A DNA stretch of 64,000 bases. Source: Elusimicrobiota bacterium (lineage in GTDB: Bacteria > Elusimicrobiota > Elusimicrobia > Elusimicrobiales > UBA9959). The DNA lies in NCBI GenBank assembly GCA_026388155.1, contig JAPLKI010000022.1:248001-312000 (forward strand), given 5' to 3'. The translations under genes were made by a program, and so were the position numbers. The notes under the pieces are model-generated. The model was not told where the DNA came from and made no database searches. It saw nothing but the letters and a program-made list of their open reading frames with translations. Of the stretch, positions 26,401 to 32,342 are shown piece by piece. Within the stretch, counting starts at the first letter, position 1. Every line of letters starts with the position of its first letter.

Positions 26401-26788
26401 GCGCATATTCTTCCGCCCGCTCACCTAGCGGGTGATCTATAATGCCGCCGTATTCAAGCGTAAAGGTTTTTGACGGCTTTGCCAGCGTTACGCGGTAGGC
26501 GTCAAAAAACAGGCTGTTGGAGGAATAATTAATGCCGTATTTTTTTTGAGCGGTTTCCCGGGCTATGAGTTCCAGCGCGGCGTCTTTGGCTTTTACCGAC
26601 GGATTAAGGCCCTGGTGCAGGGAGAAAATAAATTCCCGGCCGGCATCGGCCAAAGTCAGCGTGTCTTTGACGGAGAAGGAATGGTTTTGCGGATCAATAT
26701 TTATTTCAAGAGCATGGTTAACTGTCCCGGCGTTCAAACCTGCCGCAAAGGCTAAAATGATTACAAGAGGAAAGAAAATATTTTTCAT
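23414..26788 (-). CDS. Exported M1-M28-PDZ triple peptidase fusion
   Basis: 1124 residues with an N-terminal signal peptide (ending about AAGLNAG). The first half is an M1-family aminopeptidase: YPHEILHNWWGNGV holds HEXXH near residue 326 and NWCEGLTAYMAD the second Glu. A middle beta-rich and alpha/beta stretch follows. Residues about 790-1010 form an M28 peptidase: VVLSAHYDHLA, FPGADDNASGVALLLELA, and FAAFSGEEEGRLGSRNF supply the two-zinc ligands. The last roughly 95 residues form a PDZ domain (GSGVRAQDITPGSPLSKTAVKPLDVIIKINGLAV). Two exopeptidase-type catalytic units plus a PDZ in one exported chain suggest periplasmic or surface peptide degradation. The frame is intact throughout. Confidence 0.9.
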   Translation of the reverse strand: MKNIFFPLVIILAFAAGLNAGTVNHALEINIDPQNHSFSVKDTLTLADAGREFIFSLHQGLNPSVKAKDAALELIARETAQKKYGINYSSNSLFFDAYRVTLAKPSKTFTLEYGGIIDHPLGERAEEYARSFSETPGVISGEGCYLSGSSGWYPHFESSLVAFRLETRLPAPFDCVAGGARVKHSADKTTIRTIWEEKNPQDEITLVCGKYSEYKRRGGPSRFFVPENEASNPANTSHSLPVESTGRVPLEYYAFLRSPDRELAENYLDAAEKYAVFYSGLIGPYPYSKFALVENFWETGYGLPSFTLLGPKVIRLPFIINSSYPHEILHNWWGNGVFVDYEKGNWCEGLTAYMADYLIAENRGKGKEYRETTLQKYADYVLEGKDFPLTEFRSRDSSVSEAVGYGKALMLYHMLRNVLGDARFKTGLRDFYADNRFRLAGFDDLKKAFEKRTGSGRLDRFFTQWTERAGAPELALKNIRTGRGMDGEYTLEFTLAQVQEGPAYALEVPAFIYLENMPQPRPKLLTMTAKEETFQYSAPLKILRLEIDPEFDIFRKLDPLETPPALSRMLGAKKPALILPAGAGYAAWNEFASAWTKDKENLPVISSDSAAAAPPPGAYWLLGSENRFTPDFERGLEIYGARFSSSSIIMENQKFPRAGNTFVFAGFSGGLIISASTASLSALAAKLPHYGKYSWLVFDRDMNSAATGIWKTFSSPLGINLPGAEAPAGRRYPARAPLAVLPSVFSGQRIYSDVKTLASLPGGRGPGSPGLGKAETLVKAAFKEAGLAPFYPPGFSVPFTADNAGRELRLNNVIGKVEGTTAKDDYVVLSAHYDHLAAKGAEVFPGADDNASGVALLLELARYYAVHPARRTIIFAAFSGEEEGRLGSRNFVAGLSPATAAKINADLNFDTVGRLEGGKVLLLSSGSSDKWVHIFRGAGFVTGCDYDLVKEDLDSSDQISFIEGGVPAVQFFSGPKTDYHKFTDTAYKIDVAGVVKQAEFAKEIIDYLASDSDFITRPSFSGSPAVQPSSRPASPGIRKVYTGLVPDFTFQGSGVRAQDITPGSPLSKTAVKPLDVIIKINGLAVDGLKAYSDALKKFSPGDTIQMTYLSDNEQKTIEMEIAGR

Positions 26789-26862
26789 TTTGCTGTCCGG
26801 AATTTTTAATTGATGGCTTTTAACTTATACAATATATTACAACTTTACCAGATGGAGGCCGC

Positions 26863-28176
26863 ATGAAAAAGAAAACCCCGGTAGCGCTTCTGATGGTCAT
26901 AGACGCGGTTGGACTTTCCACCGTCGAATATCTGCTGTCGCGTTATCCCGGAAAAGTAAAAATGCCCAATCTGTCAAAACTCGGCCTTGGCAATATTGTG
27001 CTGCCTCAATATAAAAAAAGATTCACGCCTCCGTTCGCCGCTAAAAGCTACGCCGCGCGCATAACGCAGGTTTCGGCCACGGCGGACAGCCTTGTGGGCC
27101 ATCGCGAGATGGTGGGCGTGATAGATAACCGCACTTACGACCTGTTCAACGGCGGGTTTTCAAAAAAGTATCTCTCCGAACTTGAAAGGCGCATAGGCAG
27201 AAAAACTTTTTACAATAAAATGGCCGGCGGTATGGAGGCCATAGAACTTAACGCGGCGGAGCACGAGCGCACGGGTAAACCTATAGTTTACTCGAGCAAG
27301 TGCGATCCCCTGATACAGCTGGCGATGAACGAAGCTGTCATACCGGTCGGAGAACAGCACAAAATAGCCGATATCGCTTTCGCGCTCGCCATGGAGATGA
27401 AAATACCCATAACCCGCGCCATAGCCCGTTCCTATATAAAGAACGCGCAGGGCGAGATCATCCGCACCTCCAACCGCCACGATGCCGTTCTGCCCATCGG
27501 CCAAAAAACCCTGGTGGACATACTGTACGACAACTCCGTCTGGACGGTGGCGGTGGGCAAGACCAGCGATCTGGTGAATACCGCCTATCACGCAAAGGTG
27601 AAGCTTAATAAGGAAATCTTCCTTGACCCAGCGCTTGGCCTGCGCTTCGTTCATCCGAAGAAAAAAGACACAAACCCCTTCACGGTGCAGGGCACCATAA
27701 ATGCGCTCGAGGGCGCCAGGGCTATTTACCGGCCCAAAGGCACTTTTGTCTTTACCAACCTGGTGGACACCGACAGCGTTTACGGACACACCCGCGATGT
27801 GGAGGGGGCGGTAAATTCTATTGAGGAAATAGACCGCCTGCTGCCGCTTATCGAAAGCCGGCTTGATAAGGGCGATTTAATGATAATAACGGCCGACCAT
27901 GGCATGGAACACCGGGCGGATTACGGCTACCATTCAAACGAGCCTCTGCCCGTGATAGTCAAGCGCATCGACTGCGGCGGGGACTTGGGCGGCATTCAGA
28001 CCGGCCTGTATCCGGGGCTGACGGATATAGGCTCCATGATAGCCCAGATGTTTGGCGTGGAAAAGCAGTACGCCGCCTGTGTAAAAACTAAGATTCAGAC
28101 AGCAGCTCCATATACACCTCTTTCTCCCTTTGCCAAAAGGAAGAGCGGGGTGGCGGGCAAATCCCGCACTGTCTGA
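26863..28176 (+). CDS. DeoB-like phosphopentomutase-family metalloenzyme
   Basis: 437 residues of the alkaline phosphatase superfamily. Metal-site features: LLMVIDAVGLSTVE at the N-terminus, ADSLVGHREMVG, FTNLVDTDSVYGHTRDVEGAVNSIEEID (matching DeoB's D-x3-GH-R) and MIITADHGMEH. In classical DeoB the second motif reads KDTxTGHWE; here Ser and Val stand in place of the two Thr, and Arg in place of Trp. It could still convert ribose 1-phosphate to ribose 5-phosphate, or act on a related substrate. A GGAGG site precedes the ATG. It complements the nucleoside importer at 3.8-8.4 kb. Confidence 0.75.
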   Translation: MKKKTPVALLMVIDAVGLSTVEYLLSRYPGKVKMPNLSKLGLGNIVLPQYKKRFTPPFAAKSYAARITQVSATADSLVGHREMVGVIDNRTYDLFNGGFSKKYLSELERRIGRKTFYNKMAGGMEAIELNAAEHERTGKPIVYSSKCDPLIQLAMNEAVIPVGEQHKIADIAFALAMEMKIPITRAIARSYIKNAQGEIIRTSNRHDAVLPIGQKTLVDILYDNSVWTVAVGKTSDLVNTAYHAKVKLNKEIFLDPALGLRFVHPKKKDTNPFTVQGTINALEGARAIYRPKGTFVFTNLVDTDSVYGHTRDVEGAVNSIEEIDRLLPLIESRLDKGDLMIITADHGMEHRADYGYHSNEPLPVIVKRIDCGGDLGGIQTGLYPGLTDIGSMIAQMFGVEKQYAACVKTKIQTAAPYTPLSPFAKRKSGVAGKSRTV

Positions 28177-28182
28177 ACATAA

Positions 28183-29877
28183 ATGAAAAAACACTTCCCG
28201 TTTATCGCCGCCGCGCTGGCTGTCGCTTTTAATATTTACGGCGCGGTTTCCTTTATCAGGACTTCAAGCCTGACATATGACGAAGGGGCGCATCTAGTGG
28301 TGGGTTACAGCTACTTAAAGACGGGGAAATACCATTTACGTATCTTCAACCACCCTCCCTTTTCCGACATGCTTGCCTCGGCGCCGCTTTTGTTCTTTCC
28401 CGGCCTTAAAACATTTGAAAACGGCGCTGCCTACCGCGGAAATGATTTTTACAATTACGCCGCCGAATTCCTCTATCATAATACCGCCCCGGCGGAAAAA
28501 ATATTGAACACCGCGAGATATTTTGCGTATATCGTCTGGACTTCCCTGCTTTTTCTGTTTGTTTTTCTGTTCGCGCGCGAGATGGCGGACCGTGATGCCG
28601 CCTGGTGGGCCCTTGCCGCGGCTGCCCTTACGCCCGCTTTTATTTCCAATAACACGCTGGTAACTACCGACGCTCCGTCCAGCGTCCTTTATCTTGGCGC
28701 GTTCCTGGGCGCGTATCTGACCGCTAAAAACCTGGACGCCGGCGACTACGGAAGGGCCTTTTGGCGCGCCGCGCTCTCCGGAACCCTGACGGGGCTTGCC
28801 ATGGTCTCCAAGTTCAATATGGCGCTTCTGCCGTTATTCATCGCCGGAACTTTTGCCTCCGGCATGCTGGTCAGTCCCGGCCGTGGTTTCAGTAAAAAGA
28901 TCCTTTATCTCCTGCTTGTTTACGGCGCGGCCGCGCTGGCCGTCCTGCTTGCCGTCTACCGGGTTACGGATGTGGGCCTTTATTTCCGGGGAGTGCTGGA
29001 AACTTCACAGGGCCTTGCCGCAGGAAGAGTTTCGTTTATGAACGGGTTGTATGAGAAGCAGGGTGTGTGGTGGTACTTTCCTTACGTTTTTCTGGTTAAA
29101 ACGCCGCTCGGGCATATTGCGCTGCTGGCCGCCGGCGTTTTTTATTCCTTCGTGAAAAGTGAAAAGAAACATTTATGGATCTATATCCCCGCCACGCTTT
29201 ACCTGGAATTCGCGCTGACTTCAAAGTTCCAGGTCGCTTTCCGGCATCTTCTGCCCGCGCTGCCTTTTGTAGCCGTCATCGAGGGATATGCCATGTCGCG
29301 CGCGTTTAAAAGCGGTTTTGGTGCTGTCGCCGGTTCCGCGGCGCTTTTTTGTGTTTTTCTTTCGGTCGCGCCGGTCCATCCGTATTACCTGAGTTATTTT
29401 AACGAACTGGCGGGCGGGCCTGCCGGCGGTTATAGGCATCTTGTGGAGGCCAATATAGACTGGGGGCAGGATTTAAAAAATCTTGCCATCGAGCTTCGGA
29501 AACGCGGTAATCCGCCGGTCTATCTCTGCTATTTCGGGACCGCGCTTCCGGAATATTACGGCATAAAATATGTGCCGTTCAGTATTTTCTCGGAGTTGCC
29601 CTTGAAAGGGACGGGGGAAGCCCCATGCTCGTTCAAGCAACATCTCCTCGCCGTGTCGGTTACCAATTTGCAAAGCGTGTATTACAGGGATAAGCGGCTT
29701 TTGGAATGGCTCCGGGAAAAGGCCCCTGTGTTCAAGGCGGGGTATTCCATTTTTGTTTATGACCTGACCGGCGACGAGGAAGGTATGCGGAAAATTGCGG
29801 AAATGCTCCATCTCACGGGCCGCGTGGAAGATGCCGCCTGTCTTAAAAATAAAATTGAGGGAGGCGCGGCTAAATGA
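28183..29877 (+). CDS. GT-C-type membrane glycosyltransferase (PMT/GT39-like)
   Basis: 564-residue polytopic protein. First-loop motif SSLTYDEGAHLVVGYSYLKTG carries the acidic pair typical of dolichyl/undecaprenyl-phosphate-sugar transferases, followed by FNHPPFSDMLASAPL. About ten helices follow, and a C-terminal periplasmic part includes VEANIDWGQDLKNLAIELRKRG, a block seen in many bacterial PMT-like proteins. Acceptor unknown. It begins 6 bases after the DeoB-like gene and overlaps the WD40 lipoprotein gene by four bases. Confidence 0.82.
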   Translation: MKKHFPFIAAALAVAFNIYGAVSFIRTSSLTYDEGAHLVVGYSYLKTGKYHLRIFNHPPFSDMLASAPLLFFPGLKTFENGAAYRGNDFYNYAAEFLYHNTAPAEKILNTARYFAYIVWTSLLFLFVFLFAREMADRDAAWWALAAAALTPAFISNNTLVTTDAPSSVLYLGAFLGAYLTAKNLDAGDYGRAFWRAALSGTLTGLAMVSKFNMALLPLFIAGTFASGMLVSPGRGFSKKILYLLLVYGAAALAVLLAVYRVTDVGLYFRGVLETSQGLAAGRVSFMNGLYEKQGVWWYFPYVFLVKTPLGHIALLAAGVFYSFVKSEKKHLWIYIPATLYLEFALTSKFQVAFRHLLPALPFVAVIEGYAMSRAFKSGFGAVAGSAALFCVFLSVAPVHPYYLSYFNELAGGPAGGYRHLVEANIDWGQDLKNLAIELRKRGNPPVYLCYFGTALPEYYGIKYVPFSIFSELPLKGTGEAPCSFKQHLLAVSVTNLQSVYYRDKRLLEWLREKAPVFKAGYSIFVYDLTGDEEGMRKIAEMLHLTGRVEDAACLKNKIEGGAAK

Positions 29878-30881
29878 AAGTCGTGATCTTACTGGGAGCC
29901 GCGCTTTGTTTTTGCGGCTGTGACAGCGGACTGCCGCGGGACGCCGGCTCTCTCCGCGGCTGCGAGTCGTTCCGGCTCCCCGCCTGCAGGACCTGGGGCG
30001 CTTCCGGTGAAGCGGTTAAAAACATCGCTATTTCTCCGGATGGGAAACTGGTCGCGTCAGCCGGCGCGGCGGGAGGGGTCGTTTTAAGAGAGTTTGGGAG
30101 CGGCGCGGTTCTCTCCGATTTCCGGGAAAACTCCATGCCGGTTTATGCGGTTTCTTTTTCAGCGGATTCAAAAATACTGGCTTGGGGCGGGCTGGACGGA
30201 AAGCTGCGGGCCCGCTTCCTGTCAGCCGGGCAGTCGGACAGAAAAAAAACCGAAAAGCGGATAGCTAAAGACGCCGAATGGAGCGTGCTCGGAATCAAGT
30301 TCTCGCCTGATTTAAAATATCTGGCCGCCACGGGAGCGGATGGGCTTATCAGGCTATGGGAGCCGGCCTTCCCCGCGCCCGCCATGATTTTACACGGCCA
30401 CCGCGGGGCGGTGAACGCTCTGGATTTTTCGCCGGACGCTAAATTCCTCGTTTCCGCCGGCTGCGACGGCGTGGTAGCCGTCTGGGATATGAAAACCGGC
30501 AATCTCGTGAAAATGGTAAGGGATGATCCCGCCGACTGCCTTATGACCGTCGCTTTTTCCCGCGACGGCAGGTATCTGGCTTATGCCGGATATGGAAAAA
30601 CGATAAGGGTGCGGGATAACTTCTCGGGTGAGCGCAAGTGCGTTTTTACCGGACATGCTTCCGGCGTCACTTCGCTCGATTTCTCAGCCGATTCCTCGCG
30701 GCTGGTTTCTTCAGACCTTGACGGAGAGATACGGGTATGGGACGCGGAAAAATGCTCCCGGGAAAGAAAAATAAAGGTGTCCGATTCCGCCGTTTACTCC
30801 GTCAAATTCACGCCCGACGGAAAATATCTGGTCTGCGCTTCAGGGAATGCCGGGGTGCGGATATTTCAGCCGCTGAAATAA
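29874..30881 (+). CDS. WD40-repeat lipoprotein-like protein
   Basis: 335 residues. A short hydrophobic leader with Cys-rich end (LLGAALCFCGCDSG) suggests a lipoprotein. Then come about seven WD40-type blades recognisable by SPDGKLVASAG, SADSKILAWGGLDG, SPDLKYLAATGADGLIRLW, SPDAKFLVSAGCDGVVAVWD, SRDGRYLAYAG, SADSSRLVSSDLDGEIRVWD and TPDGKYLVCASG. That is enough for one closed propeller, probably a protein-interaction platform in the periplasm. Coupled by ATGA overlap to the upstream membrane glycosyltransferase gene. Confidence 0.85.
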   Translation: MKVVILLGAALCFCGCDSGLPRDAGSLRGCESFRLPACRTWGASGEAVKNIAISPDGKLVASAGAAGGVVLREFGSGAVLSDFRENSMPVYAVSFSADSKILAWGGLDGKLRARFLSAGQSDRKKTEKRIAKDAEWSVLGIKFSPDLKYLAATGADGLIRLWEPAFPAPAMILHGHRGAVNALDFSPDAKFLVSAGCDGVVAVWDMKTGNLVKMVRDDPADCLMTVAFSRDGRYLAYAGYGKTIRVRDNFSGERKCVFTGHASGVTSLDFSADSSRLVSSDLDGEIRVWDAEKCSRERKIKVSDSAVYSVKFTPDGKYLVCASGNAGVRIFQPLK

Positions 30882-31105
30882 CCCGAATCCTGCAGTTTAG
30901 ATAGTTTTCATTAAAAAACACAGGGAACAGGAATATTGCCGGATTCCCCGCAGCAGCGGGTTGCGAATTTTCAGCACTATGTGCGAAAATTTTCAAGGGC
31001 GTATCCGTCGCGAAGCGACCCCTGAGCACTGCGGAGGGGAATTCTTCAGTCGCGGACAGTCCGCCTAAGGCGGAACAGGCCAGTGCCACAACTGAAGAAT
31101 TCAGA
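30882..31105. repeat. Multi-hairpin dispersed repeat, copy 2
   Basis: Starts one base after the WD40 stop with CCCGAAT (30882-30888). It repeats the middle of copy 1 almost base for base, including CCCGC/GCGGG and GTCGC/GCGAC stems. Its last stem is longer: GAATTCTTCAGT (31039-31050) pairs with ACTGAAGAATTC (31091-31102), and the loop holds an extra hairpin TCCGCC/GGCGGA (31060-31074). The inner part of the second stem reads GCAC/GTGC instead of GCG/CGC, a compensating change. Both copies lie between convergent genes. Confidence 0.75.
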
Positions 31106-31119
31106 ATAAGGGCTTGTGA

Positions 31120-32319
31120 CTATTTTGCCGTCACGCTCTCGTAATGGGGATCCACGAAAGCGCGGTAATATTGGGGGGTAAGGGCGTTCCAGGTGTATTT
31201 ATTTCCGGGGTTCCATAAAATCCAGCTTTCAAGCATATTGCGCCGTAAAGCCATCATCTGGGCGCGCACTTCCTCCGGACCGTAATGCGGCTTGCCATGC
31301 GAAAAATCCTGCAAATAGGGCCGTATCTTTGAGTAGTTCAGGCCAAGTTTTGAATAGGCGTCTTTTAGTCCGTGGTTGATCACTTTATAGGGCTGGGAAT
31401 TAGGGTTTTTCAGTCCGTATTCCCCCGGGTAATAATGCGAGGGGTACATCATGGGGTAGATATAGTCCGCGTTTTCAGCCAGCGCCCTGAGGTCCTGGCC
31501 TATGCCCATGTCATCCTTGACGGAGGTGGTAAGCCCGAACACGTCGGCCGAAATTTTAACGCTATAAGGCTCAAGTTTTTTCCTCGCGTATTTCAGAAAA
31601 TCCGCCAGATTAGCCGTGGCGGTTTTTGAACTGTGATGTTTTGAATAGCGGCAGCGGGCGGTATTGCCCTCGGAGGGGTAGCGCACATAGTCAAACTGTA
31701 TTTCGTTGAAACCGGCTTTAGCCGCTCTGGCTGCCACTTCCAGATTATAGTCCCACACTTCCCTGTTATACGGGTCCATCCAGGTCGCCCCGTTATGGCT
31801 GCGCCACAGATCGCCTTCCGGCGTCCGCACGGCCAGGTCTTTGCGCTTTTTCGGGGCGATATTGTCCTTGAACGTCACTATTCTTGCCACGGTATAAAGT
31901 TTTGCCGCCTTGAAATCGCCCACCATCTCTTCCGGATCCGGGATCGCGGCCTCGTACGAACCGAACGCCTCGGCTTTTTTAACGCCGGGAATATAAACTT
32001 TGCCGTCGGTTTCCTTTACGGCCACCACCACCGTATTGATGACCGACTTTTTAATCCTGCCTATGATTTCCCTGCGGCTTTTGGCTGAGCCGGCGCTCCA
32101 GCAGGTGAGGTGTATCCCGCGCACGATTTTTTCAGAAAGCACCTTTTGTCTTATGGTCTCAGTTGAAATAGAAACGGGGTTTGCCGGTTGTTTATCGCCG
32201 GTTATCGCGGACGTGGATTGCTGGCTGGCGGGAATTGAGAGCGCTTCCGCACTTCGGGCCGCCTGGGCTGAAACCGGCCCCGGCTGAGCGAGGAGTAAAA
32301 AAAATAGTGTGTAAGCCAT
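31120..32319 (-). CDS. Exported DUF4015-type putative glycoside hydrolase
   Basis: 399 residues with an N-terminal hydrophobic signal (AYTLFFLLLAQPGPVSAQ) and a Ser/Thr-rich spacer. The conserved TIM-barrel block starts VRGIHLTCWSAGSAKSR, followed by VVVAVKETDGKVYIP, ARIVTFKDN, NGATWMDPYNREVWDYN, GFNEIQFDYVRYPSEG, KISADVFGLTT and YIYPMMYPSHYYPGEYG. These are diagnostic of DUF4015 (GH13/GH-like barrel) proteins. The Asp in FDYVRYP and the Asp in SADVFG are plausible acid residues. Substrate unknown; export suggests polysaccharide. Divergent from the pullulanase gene, with 23 bases between the starts. Confidence 0.85.
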   Translation of the reverse strand: MAYTLFFLLLAQPGPVSAQAARSAEALSIPASQQSTSAITGDKQPANPVSISTETIRQKVLSEKIVRGIHLTCWSAGSAKSRREIIGRIKKSVINTVVVAVKETDGKVYIPGVKKAEAFGSYEAAIPDPEEMVGDFKAAKLYTVARIVTFKDNIAPKKRKDLAVRTPEGDLWRSHNGATWMDPYNREVWDYNLEVAARAAKAGFNEIQFDYVRYPSEGNTARCRYSKHHSSKTATANLADFLKYARKKLEPYSVKISADVFGLTTSVKDDMGIGQDLRALAENADYIYPMMYPSHYYPGEYGLKNPNSQPYKVINHGLKDAYSKLGLNYSKIRPYLQDFSHGKPHYGPEEVRAQMMALRRNMLESWILWNPGNKYTWNALTPQYYRAFVDPHYESVTAK

Positions 32320-32342
32320 GCAATATATCTTACAATTTTAAC

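Noticed and set aside
32181-32342. Upstream extension of the pullulanase-like protein by 54 codons
   Set aside because: It would overlap the divergent DUF4015 gene and hide a good signal peptide that begins at ATG 32343.
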